NCBI GenBank assembly: GCA_023390955.1
Contig: JAEWBW010000175.1
Coordinates: forward strand, 1-7,663
Length of the DNA stretch: 7,663 bases
Origin: Pseudomonadota bacterium
Lineage (GTDB): Bacteria > Pseudomonadota > Alphaproteobacteria > Rhizobiales > Xanthobacteraceae
Reading direction: 5' to 3'
A program made the position numbers and the translations under genes. The notes beneath the pieces were generated by a model. It had not been told where the DNA came from. It made no database searches and saw only the letters and a list, made by a program, of their open reading frames with translations. This document shows, piece by piece, positions 1 to 4,904 of the stretch; the stretch's first letter is position 1, and the number at the start of each line of letters is the position of its first letter.

Positions 1-284
1 AGGACGGCCTCGCCGAGGGCGTTCTCGATGCGATCGAGGAACACTTCGACCTCGTCGCCAACCTTGATCTCGCTGTCACGGCCGGGGCCGGAGAATTCAC
101 GCAGGGCAACGCGGCCCTCGGTCTTCAGGCCGACGTCGATGACGGCCATGTCCTTTTCAATTGCAACAACCTTGCCCTTGACGACGGAGCTCTCCTGCAG
201 GTTGCCACCGGCAAAGGACTCGTCGAGCATCGCGGCGAAATCGTCGCGCGACGGGGTGTAGGAATCAGCGGAAGTCGAAGCCAT
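1..284 (-). CDS. rpsA: 30S ribosomal protein S1, N-terminal part (runs off left edge)
   Basis: Only the first 94 complete codons are present; the gene continues past base 1. Ribosomal protein S1 binds mRNA on the 30S subunit and helps load messages with weak or structured start regions. The protein starts MASTSADSYTPSRDDFAAML, and residues about 35-94 form the first S1 (OB-fold) domain, with VVKGKVVAIEKDMAVIDVGLKTEG followed by KVGDEVEVFLDRIENALGEA, typical of bacterial S1. The start is the ATG at 284-282, preceded by GGAGA (293-289) at good spacing. It is the third gene of the leftward aroA-cmk-rpsA series, an order widespread in proteobacteria. A 262-bp gap with strong secondary structure separates it from cmk, so it probably also has its own promoter and leader control. 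Identity is very sure; the rest of the gene cannot be judged. Confidence 0.97.
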   Translation of the reverse strand, partial: MASTSADSYTPSRDDFAAMLDESFAGGNLQESSVVKGKVVAIEKDMAVIDVGLKTEGRVALREFSGPGRDSEIKVGDEVEVFLDRIENALGEAV

Positions 285-350
285 TTGTTCTCCAGTTGCG
301 GACGTGTGCCGGCCGTTGGGTTTAAGGGTCGTACCGCACGCGCAGTGTCG

Positions 351-461
351 GAAGGTCCGCAAAACCTTCGAGCGACCGCTCGTTGCTCCGGCTCAAGACC
401 GGGAACAGCAGAAGCGGGCCGGCGAGAGCCCGCACGTTCGATACGTTGATTGTTCCGGAGC
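351..461 (-). promoter_or_regulatory. Structured 5' leader of rpsA (several hairpins)
   Basis: Read on the minus strand, the untranslated stretch before rpsA contains three clear hairpins. GCGGGC/GCCCGC pair (433-428 with 419-414, 8-nt loop), CGAGC/GCTCG pair around a GACC-type loop (382-369), and GAAGGT/ACCTTC pair (369-364 with 356-351, 7-nt loop). The first can be enclosed by a longer stem, 458-451 with 407-399 (one bulge). A competing 7-bp pairing, 461-455 with 391-385, uses some of the same bases. The E. coli rpsA leader is known to fold into hairpins and to be the site of S1 autoregulation. A similar role here is inference; the hairpins themselves are read from the sequence. Confidence 0.55.
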
Positions 462-478
462 CAGAGTGTCGCCGGTCC

Positions 479-508
479 CTAACGGGGATCGGGGGTATCG
501 ACCTTCAA
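479..508 (-). promoter_or_regulatory. Possible promoter for rpsA
   Basis: On the minus strand a TTGAAG box (508-503) is followed after 18 bp by CGTTAG (484-479), just upstream of the structured leader. The -35 resembles TTGACA; the -10 is a loose match of a kind seen in alphaproteobacteria. Position fits a transcript that begins just before the leader hairpins, but the match is weak and rpsA could also be read from the aroA-cmk transcript. Confidence 0.28.
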
Positions 509-546
509 GAGCGGGAGCGGGCGCTTCCTCCAGTGACGACCGCGGC

Positions 547-1185
547 TTAACCCCGCGGACGGCCCGCTCGAACGGCCTCGATAATATCGATGGCGGCCCG
601 GACGCCGCCTTCTATATCCAGTTGGGAGTTATCTAGCAAGTAAGCATCCGGGGCCGGTTTCAAGGGCGCAACCGGACGGTTTTTGTCGCGTTCGTCGCGG
701 GCGATGATGTCGGCCAGCACGGCCGCCTCGTCCGCCTCCTCGCCCCGCGCCTTGGCCTCCATGGTCCGGCGCCGGGCCCGGACCTTCGGGTCGGCCACGA
801 CAAAAATCTTCACGTCGGCATCGGGGCAGATCACGGTTCCAATGTCCCGGCCGTCGAGCACGGCGCCGGGCGGACCGGCGGCGAACTGGCGCTGGAAATT
901 GAGCAGGACCTCGCGGACCCGCGGGATCGCCGAGACGATCGAGGCACCCTCGCCGGCCTGTTGGGTCTTCAGGGCGGGATTGCCGAACTTTTCGGGATCG
1001 AGTTCCTGCGCGGCGGCCACCGCAGCGGCCTCGTCCCGGAGGTCGTGGCCCGACTGCATCAGCGCATAGGCCACCGCGCGATAGATCACGCCGGTATCGA
1101 GATGACGAAAGCCGTAATGATGCGCCAGGCGCTTGCCGAGCGTCCCCTTGCCGGAGGCGGCGGGACCGTCGATCGCGATGATCAT
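547..1185 (-). CDS. cmk: Cytidylate kinase (CMP/dCMP kinase)
   Basis: Cytosolic nucleoside monophosphate kinase that transfers phosphate from ATP to CMP or dCMP, feeding CTP and dCTP pools. The 212-residue protein starts MIIAIDGPAASGKGTLGKRL with the P-loop GPAASGKGT at residues 7-15, then LDTGVIYRA (29-37) of the CMP-binding region, LDGRDIGTVICPDADVKIFV (110-129), and the lid/acceptor segment RDERDKNRPVAPL followed by LLDNS (163-187). Its length is slightly below the roughly 225 residues of the E. coli enzyme, mostly from a compact C-terminus. The ATG overlaps the aroA stop codon as ATGA, which indicates translational coupling; no strong separate Shine-Dalgarno sequence is visible inside the end of aroA. 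The stop codon lies in a CCGCGG inverted repeat (540-559) without a T tract. Very sure of identity. Confidence 0.96.
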   Translation of the reverse strand: MIIAIDGPAASGKGTLGKRLAHHYGFRHLDTGVIYRAVAYALMQSGHDLRDEAAAVAAAQELDPEKFGNPALKTQQAGEGASIVSAIPRVREVLLNFQRQFAAGPPGAVLDGRDIGTVICPDADVKIFVVADPKVRARRRTMEAKARGEEADEAAVLADIIARDERDKNRPVAPLKPAPDAYLLDNSQLDIEGGVRAAIDIIEAVRAGRPRG

Positions 1186-2519
1186 GAAAAATCGGCCCCG
1201 AGCGAACGCATCATCGGAATGAAATCAGGGAAGCTGGTGGCGATGAAGGCCGTGTCGTCGACCTTCACCGGCTGATCGGAGGCGCAGCCCATCACCAGCG
1301 CGGACATCGCGATGCGATGGTCCATGTGGGTGGCGACGAGGCCGCCGCCGGGCACATGGCCCCTGCCCTCGACGATCAGATCGTCGCCGGAGATCTCGAC
1401 CTTGACGCCGTTGACCCGCAGCATGTCCGCGGTCGCTTCCAGCCGGTCGGATTCCTTGACGCGGAGCTCTTTCAGGCCGCGCATGATCGTGGTGCCTTCG
1501 GCGAAGGCCGCGGCCACCGCCAGCACCAGATATTCGTCGATCATCGACGGCGCGCGCTCCGGCGGCACCTCGACGCCGCGCAGCTTCGAAGCGCGCACGC
1601 GCAGCTGCGCCATCGGCTCGCCGGCATCGCCCCGCACCTCGCTCTCCTCGATCGAGGCGCCCATCTCGCGCAGCGTAGTGAACAGACCCGTGCGCAGCGG
1701 ATTGGTCATCACGTCGGATAGAACGAGGTCGGAGCCCTCGACGATCAGCGCCGCGACGACGGGAAAAGCAGCCGACGAGGGGTCGGCAGGGACAATGACG
1801 GTGGCGCCGTGCAGCTCGGGCTGGCCCACCAGCGTGATGCGGCGGCCATGCTGGCCTTCCGCCACCGAACTGATCTCGGCGCCAAAATGCTTCAGCATCA
1901 GCTCGGTGTGGTCGCGGCTCGCCTCGGTCTCGATGACCGTGGTGTTTCCCGGGGCGGCAAGGCCCGCCAGCAGCACGGCGGATTTGATCTGGGCCGAGGC
2001 CACCGGCGTCCGGTAGGTGATCGGCAGGGGATCGCGAGCGCCCTGGACAGTGAGCGGCAGCCGGCCGCCCTCACCACCGGAGGTGACCTTGGCGCCCATC
2101 TTTTCGAGCGGGTCCAGGATGCGGCGCATCGGGCGGCTGCGCAGCGAGGCGTCGCCGTCGAAAACCGCGGAAATCGGGCAGCCGGCAACGGCACCCATGA
2201 CCAGCCGGCAGCCGGTGCCGGAGTTGCCGAAATCGAGCGCGTCCTTGGGGTCGGCAAAGCCGCCGACACCGACGCCGCGGACGCTCCAGGCAAAATCCCC
2301 GGTCCGCTCGACCTGGGCCCCCAGGGCCCGCATGGATTTGGCGGTGTTGAGGACGTCCTCGCCCTCCAGAAGGCCCGAAATCCGGGTCTCCCCGACCGCA
2401 AGCGCCCCCAGGATCAGGGCGCGGTGGGAAATCGACTTGTCGCCGGGGACCCGTACTTTTCCGGTCAGCGGCCCGCTGGCGCGCGACTGGAGCGGCCTCG
2501 GTTGGTCGGAATGGCTCAC
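1182..2519 (-). CDS. aroA: 3-phosphoshikimate 1-carboxyvinyltransferase (EPSP synthase, class II)
   Basis: Catalyses the sixth step of the shikimate pathway: shikimate-3-phosphate plus PEP to EPSP and phosphate. It is a 445-residue cytosolic enzyme. Diagnostic segments are VPGDKSISHRALILGALA (24-41, with K28, S29, R33), NSGTGCRLVMG (99-109), RPMRRILDPLEKMGAKV (129-145), SAQIKSAVLLAGL (175-187), ERAPSMIDEY (321-330), ELRVKESDRL (351-360) and THMDHRIAMS (397-406). The sequence follows the Agrobacterium CP4 (class II) pattern, but position 101 is Gly where CP4 has Ala100, the residue linked to glyphosate tolerance. The GTG at 2519 is chosen as start because AAGGA (2531-2527) sits 7 nt upstream and the protein then begins MSHSDQPRPLQSRASGPL; a longer GTG start at 2570 has no such support and would add an unusual Pro/Arg/Ala-rich extension. 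It overlaps cmk by 4 bp and is first in the leftward cluster. Confidence 0.96.
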   Translation of the reverse strand: MSHSDQPRPLQSRASGPLTGKVRVPGDKSISHRALILGALAVGETRISGLLEGEDVLNTAKSMRALGAQVERTGDFAWSVRGVGVGGFADPKDALDFGNSGTGCRLVMGAVAGCPISAVFDGDASLRSRPMRRILDPLEKMGAKVTSGGEGGRLPLTVQGARDPLPITYRTPVASAQIKSAVLLAGLAAPGNTTVIETEASRDHTELMLKHFGAEISSVAEGQHGRRITLVGQPELHGATVIVPADPSSAAFPVVAALIVEGSDLVLSDVMTNPLRTGLFTTLREMGASIEESEVRGDAGEPMAQLRVRASKLRGVEVPPERAPSMIDEYLVLAVAAAFAEGTTIMRGLKELRVKESDRLEATADMLRVNGVKVEISGDDLIVEGRGHVPGGGLVATHMDHRIAMSALVMGCASDQPVKVDDTAFIATSFPDFIPMMRSLGADFS

Positions 2520-2526
2520 AATGGCG

Positions 2527-2588
2527 TCCTTGAATGCCCCGGGACAGGCCCTCGGGGCTCGCGGGGGCACCTACCACATGGTCTCCCC
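2527..2588 (-). promoter_or_regulatory. aroA leader: GC hairpin, Shine-Dalgarno and a Met-Trp minimal ORF
   Basis: Reading the minus strand towards aroA, GGGGAGA (2588-2582) precedes ATG TGG TAG (2579-2571), a two-codon reading frame Met-Trp-stop. Next is a hairpin with arms GCCCCG/CGGGGC (2558-2553 and 2541-2536, 11-nt loop), and then the aroA Shine-Dalgarno AAGGA (2531-2527) only 4 nt after the hairpin. These elements are visible in the bases; whether they control aroA translation is unknown. Confidence 0.35.
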
Positions 2589-2624
2589 GCCGTCACGGGC
2601 ATGTCTTTCTCCCGTAATGCGCTA

Positions 2625-2653
2625 TTGACAGCGGCTCGCCAACTAGCCAAGTG
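2625..2653 (+). promoter_or_regulatory. Candidate promoter for the FYDLN-family gene
   Basis: A perfect TTGACA (-35) lies at 2625-2630, pointing to the gene that starts at 2688. A -10 with the usual 16-17 bp spacing would fall near 2647-2653 (CCAAGTG), which is a poor match to TATAAT. Non-canonical -10 boxes are common in alphaproteobacteria, so the location is plausible but not proven. Confidence 0.4.
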
Positions 2654-2687
2654 AAGCACCGCTTTTCAGACATTCCAGGATTCTGCC

Positions 2688-3098
2688 GTGGCCAAGTCCG
2701 ATCTCGGAACCAAACGTATTTGCCCGACCACGGGCAAGAAATTCTACGACTTGAACAAGAATCCGGTGATCTCGCCCTATACCGGCGAGGTGGTTCCGAT
2801 TGCCCCGATCGCGCCGGCGCGTGCGACCCGTGGCGCCGCCGAGCGGCATGCCGCGGCCCAGGACACCACGCCGGAGCCGGCCGAGGCCGAGGAGACGGTG
2901 TCGCTCGAGGAGGCCGATGCCGAGGAGAACACCGGCAAGGTCAAGGCGCAGATGCCGGAGTCCGAGGACGACATCGAGGTCGACGAGACCATCGAGGACG
3001 ATGACGACGACGATTCGACCTTCATCGCCGACGACGAAGAGGGCGATGAGGACGTGACCGACATCATCGGTGATGTCGGCGGTGACGAAGAGACTTGA
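2688..3098 (+). CDS. FYDLN-family acidic protein (TIGR02300 / FYDLN_acid), function unknown
   Basis: A 136-residue protein in two parts. Residues 1-35 are basic and conserved in style: MAKSDLGTKRICPTTGKKFYDLN, then NPVISPYTGE, carrying the signature FYDLN (19-23) and one cysteine (C12). Residues about 58-136 are dominated by Asp and Glu, with six consecutive Asp at 104-109, and are probably disordered. The head looks like half a zinc-ribbon knuckle, but there is no second CxxC pair, so metal binding by one chain is doubtful. No catalytic motif is seen and the role of the family is not known to me. The GTG at 2688 is chosen because AGGA (2677-2680) lies 7 nt before it and because MAKSDLGTKR is the usual family start. 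It is transcribed away from aroA and followed by tRNA-Ala. Family membership is sure; no function can be assigned. Confidence 0.93.
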   Translation: MAKSDLGTKRICPTTGKKFYDLNKNPVISPYTGEVVPIAPIAPARATRGAAERHAAAQDTTPEPAEAEETVSLEEADAEENTGKVKAQMPESEDDIEVDETIEDDDDDDSTFIADDEEGDEDVTDIIGDVGGDEET

Positions 3099-3133
3099 GA
3101 TCGTCGCTGATCTGTGATCAACGGTGCACCGCG

Positions 3134-3178
3134 CGAGTCAGCTAGGACTCGGCGGACGGGACTGATCCCCCAGGATCA
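3134..3178 (+). terminator. Two tandem hairpins between the FYDLN gene and tRNA-Ala
   Basis: CGAGTC/GACTCG pair at 3134-3139 and 3146-3151 (6-nt loop), and TGATCC/GGATCA pair at 3163-3168 and 3173-3178 (4-nt loop). Neither has a T tract, so rho-independent termination is uncertain; they may instead slow or end transcription by another route, or simply separate the mRNA from the tRNA. Confidence 0.28.
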
Positions 3179-3191
3179 TCCCAAGACTTAC

Positions 3192-3262
<71 letters not shown>

Positions 3263-3267
<5 letters not shown>

Positions 3268-3329
3268 CGCTTCGCCCTTCGGGCTACGCGTGGCGCAGCC
3301 ACGGGGAGCCCGAAGGGTGAAGCGTGGTG
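3263..3329. repeat. Long palindrome overlapping the 3' end of tRNA-Ala
   Basis: Arms 3263-3285 and 3307-3329 pair over 23 bp with one G-T wobble (3274/3318). Between them CGTGGC (3289-3294) and GCCACG (3298-3303) form a second stem around a GCA loop. Each outer arm also holds its own small hairpin (GCCC-TTC-GGGC at 3274-3284 and GCCC-GAA-GGGT at 3308-3318), so the element can fold either as one long hairpin or as a three-hairpin cloverleaf, like REP/BIME elements. The left arm uses the discriminator base and CCA of the tRNA. It may act as a tRNA terminator (there is no T tract) or be an inserted repeat. The structure is certain; its role is not. Confidence 0.85.
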
Positions 3330-3405
3330 TCGGGCGAAGACGGACTGGAAGTGTTTCCTAATCAAGCCATCGACTACCTAGATAGAAACCGCCAATATCG
3401 TGCGC

Positions 3406-3429
3406 GCCCCTTCGGCTACGCATGGCGCA
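3406..3429 (+). repeat. Degenerate half copy of the tRNA-proximal palindrome
   Basis: This stretch repeats 3274-3297 of the palindrome with a few changes: both contain CCCTTCGG followed by CTACGC[G/A]TGGCGCA, 13 of 14 bases identical in the last part. The right arm is missing, so it cannot form the long hairpin. The short string CGGGCGAA also follows both copies (3331-3338 and 3455-3462). It lies 42 bp before the GIY-YIG nuclease gene, in the same orientation. Confidence 0.65.
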
Positions 3430-3470
3430 TCCCCTCCACTTCCTAACGACTGCCCGGGCGAAAGCCGTCA

Positions 3471-3713
3471 ATGTGGTACGTCTACATTCTCCGCAGCATC
3501 GAGTTTCCCGAGGAGGAATACGTCGGGGCGACGGAAGATCTGAAGCGACGCATTCCGGAACACAATGCCGGCAAATCCGCGCACACCGCCAAGTTCAAGC
3601 CTTGGAAGCTGATTTGGTATTGCGCCTTCCCCGACAAGTACAAAGCGCTCGCTTTTGAAACGTATTTGAAGTCGCACTCGGGCCGAGCCTTTACGAAGAA
3701 GCGCCTGGCCTAG
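3471..3713 (+). CDS. Small GIY-YIG nuclease family protein
   Basis: An 80-residue single-domain protein of the type often labelled 'GIY-YIG nuclease' or, misleadingly, 'excinuclease ABC subunit C-like'. The first motif is WYVYILRS (2-9, in place of GIY) and the second is YVGAT (17-21, in place of YIG). They are followed by DLKRRIPEHN (23-32) with the candidate catalytic Arg (R26/R27) and H31, and AFETYLKS (61-68) with E63 as the likely metal ligand. The ending SGRAFTKKRLA is typical of these stand-alone proteins. The key residues are present, so it is probably active, but its DNA target is unknown. No strong Shine-Dalgarno precedes the ATG. The gene stops 1 bp before the end of the convergent ohrR. 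It follows a tRNA and two copies of a palindromic repeat and seems less GC-rich than its neighbours, consistent with a mobile history. Confidence 0.9.
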   Translation: MWYVYILRSIEFPEEEYVGATEDLKRRIPEHNAGKSAHTAKFKPWKLIWYCAFPDKYKALAFETYLKSHSGRAFTKKRLA

Positions 3714-3714
3714 C

Positions 3715-4176
3715 CTACTCCCCGATCACCGCATTCAACCGATCCCGCAGCGCGACGATCTCGTCTTTCATCGTGATCAGCTCTGACACCGAGCACTCCG
3801 AGGCCGCGAGGATCGATTGCGGGACGTTGCGGGCCTTTTCCTTCAGGGCGTGGCCTTGCGCGGTGAGCGCGATCAGCACCTGGCGTTCGTCTTCGGTCGA
3901 GCGTGTACGCTTGACCAGTTGTGCGGCCTCGAGCCGCTTGAGCAGCGGCGTCAACGTGCCGGAATCCAGGAACAATCTTTCGCCGATGTCCTTCAGCGGC
4001 ACGTCGTCACGCTCCCACAACACCAGCATGACAAGATATTGCGGATAGGTCAGGCCGAGCCGGTCCAGCAGCGGCTTGTAGACGCGGTTGAAGGCATGCG
4101 CGGCCGAATAGACTGCAAAGCAGATCTGGTTATCGAGCCGGAGCGGCTGATCGGCCGCGGATTGTTTTCGAACCAT
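3715..4176 (-). CDS. ohrR: Organic hydroperoxide-sensing MarR-family repressor OhrR (two-Cys type)
   Basis: A 153-residue winged-helix regulator that, in its reduced form, represses ohr and releases DNA when oxidised by organic peroxides. LRLDNQICFAVYSAAHAFNRVYKPLLDRLGLTYPQY is distinctive. C19 matches the sensing cysteine (C22 of Xanthomonas OhrR), and Y33 and Y44 match its two partner tyrosines. A second cysteine, C128, lies in the C-terminal helix region where the resolving Cys of two-Cys OhrR proteins sits. The recognition helix region is SGTLTPLLKRLE (72-83) and the wing is RTRSTEDERQVLIALT (90-105). The ATG at 4176 is preferred: GAGGT lies about 6 nt upstream, whereas the longer TTG start at 4239 would fall on the candidate promoter. 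It is divergent from ohr with a 146-bp control region. Confidence 0.94.
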   Translation of the reverse strand: MVRKQSAADQPLRLDNQICFAVYSAAHAFNRVYKPLLDRLGLTYPQYLVMLVLWERDDVPLKDIGERLFLDSGTLTPLLKRLEAAQLVKRTRSTEDERQVLIALTAQGHALKEKARNVPQSILAASECSVSELITMKDEIVALRDRLNAVIGE

Positions 4177-4224
4177 AGGGGGACCTCGGGATTTGCTCCC
4201 ATTCTGGGGCCGGAAGCCGACGCA

Positions 4225-4284
4225 TTCAATTGCGAACAATTAAATGTGAGGCCGCCAAAATTCAATTGCGTAAAATCTAATTGC
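4225..4284. promoter_or_regulatory. Probable OhrR operators in the ohrR-ohr gap
   Basis: TTCAATTGCG occurs twice, at 4225-4234 and 4261-4270, exactly 36 bp apart. The first copy is part of the inverted repeat AATTG-CGAA-CAATT (4228-4241). The second is followed by AATTGC (4279-4284), giving CAATT/AATTG arms (4263-4267, 4279-4283) 11 bp apart. Known OhrR sites in Xanthomonas, Bacillus and Agrobacterium are AT-rich repeats containing CAATT/AATTG. Assignment to OhrR rests on this resemblance and on position. Confidence 0.65.
4239..4265 (-). promoter_or_regulatory. Candidate ohrR promoter
   Basis: On the minus strand TTGAAT (4265-4260) and TTTAAT (4244-4239; five of six bases of TATAAT) are separated by 15 bp, slightly short. 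The -10 overlaps the inverted repeat at 4228-4241, so bound OhrR would block its own transcription. Transcription would start near 4232, downstream of the alternative start at 4239. Confidence 0.4.
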
Positions 4285-4296
4285 CTGCAATATATG
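4267..4296 (+). promoter_or_regulatory. Candidate ohr promoter
   Basis: TTGCGT (4267-4272) as -35 and TATATG (4291-4296) as -10 are separated by 18 bp; AATATA (4289-4294) is an alternative -10 with 16 bp. The -35 lies inside the second TTCAATTGCG copy, and the start of ohr (4323) with its AAGGAGA (4311-4317) follows at a sensible distance. Confidence 0.45.
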
Positions 4297-4322
4297 AATC
4301 ACCCCAACCGAAGGAGACGACC

Positions 4323-4751
4323 ATGTCCGTGAAAGTCCTCTACAAGACCACTGCAACGGCCACCGGCGGCCGCGACGGCTCCGCTTCGACGGCCGACGGC
4401 GCCTTCAGCGTCAAGCTTTCGACTCCGAAGGAACTCGGCGGCGGCGGTGGCGCCGGCAACAATCCCGAGCAGCTGTTTGCGGCCGGCTATGCCGCCTGCT
4501 TCATCGGCGCCATGAAGGCGGTTGCCGCACAGGGCGGCGGCGTGAAGGTGCCCGCGGACGCCTCCGTGACCTCCACCGTCGGCATCGGCCCGCGTTCGGA
4601 AGGCGGCTTTGGCCTCGACATCGATCTCGCCGTCTCGCTGCCCGGCCTTGCCAAGGCCGACGCCGAGGCGCTGGTCGCGAAGGCCCACCAGGTGTGCCCC
4701 TATTCCAACGCCACCCGCGGCAATGTCGACGTCCGCCTGACGGTCGTCTGA
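4323..4751 (+). CDS. ohr: Organic hydroperoxide resistance protein Ohr (thiol peroxidase)
   Basis: A 142-residue member of the Ohr/OsmC family, which reduces fatty-acid and other organic hydroperoxides with a cysteine pair, usually recycled through lipoylated proteins in the cytosol. The reactive cysteine is C59 in AAGYAACFIGAMK and the resolving cysteine C125 in HQVCPYSNATRGN. R17 (GGRDG) and E49 (NNPEQLF) match the Arg and Glu that complete the Ohr active site. The N-terminal strand MSVKVLYKTTATATGGRDG and the C-terminal NVDVRLTVV are typical of Ohr rather than OsmC. The ATG at 4323 is preceded by AAGGAGA with a 5-nt spacer, an excellent ribosome binding site; upstream extension to a TTG at 4281 is not credible, since it would overlap the promoter. 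It is divergent from ohrR and probably controlled by it. A strong hairpin follows the stop. Confidence 0.97.
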   Translation: MSVKVLYKTTATATGGRDGSASTADGAFSVKLSTPKELGGGGGAGNNPEQLFAAGYAACFIGAMKAVAAQGGGVKVPADASVTSTVGIGPRSEGGFGLDIDLAVSLPGLAKADAEALVAKAHQVCPYSNATRGNVDVRLTVV

Positions 4752-4766
4752 TCCCAAACGCAGATC

Positions 4767-4795
4767 GGCTGGCCCGGGACCCCCTCGGGCCGGCC
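4767..4795 (+). terminator. Hairpin after ohr, probable terminator
   Basis: GGCTGGCCCG (4767-4776) pairs with CGGGCCGGCC (4786-4795) over 10 bp with one G-T wobble and a 9-nt loop, 15 bp past the ohr stop. The downstream sequence GCTCTTGCTGT is only mildly T-rich, so termination is likely but not textbook. It isolates ohr from the CoA-transferase gene. Confidence 0.55.
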
Positions 4796-4904
4796 GCTCT
4801 TGCTGTGCATGCGGCCCTCCGCCGGAAGCCATTGCCGGTTTTCGCGAACCTCGCTAGGCCTGTGATCGAACACCGATCCAACTGCTGAAGCGAAGGTTGC
4901 CGAC

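Noticed and set aside
540..559. CCGCGG inverted repeat over the cmk stop codon as a terminator
   Set aside because: It is only 6 bp per arm, has no T tract, and lies partly within the coding sequence of a gene likely co-transcribed with rpsA.
304..636. A 110-codon open frame on the plus strand across the rpsA leader and the end of cmk
   Set aside because: It overlaps the conserved C-terminus of Cmk on the other strand and has no family resemblance or ribosome binding site.
2517..2570. A longer aroA product starting at the GTG at 2570
   Set aside because: The extension is Pro/Arg/Ala-rich, lacks a good Shine-Dalgarno and would include the leader hairpin; the GTG at 2519 has AAGGA at 7 nt and gives the usual N-terminus.
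1809..2654. A 281-codon open frame on the plus strand
   Set aside because: It lies opposite aroA, which is strongly conserved in its own frame, and has no motif of its own.
4177..4239. A longer OhrR starting at the TTG at 4239
   Set aside because: That codon overlaps the predicted operator and the -10 region; the ATG at 4176 has a ribosome binding site and the expected N-terminus.
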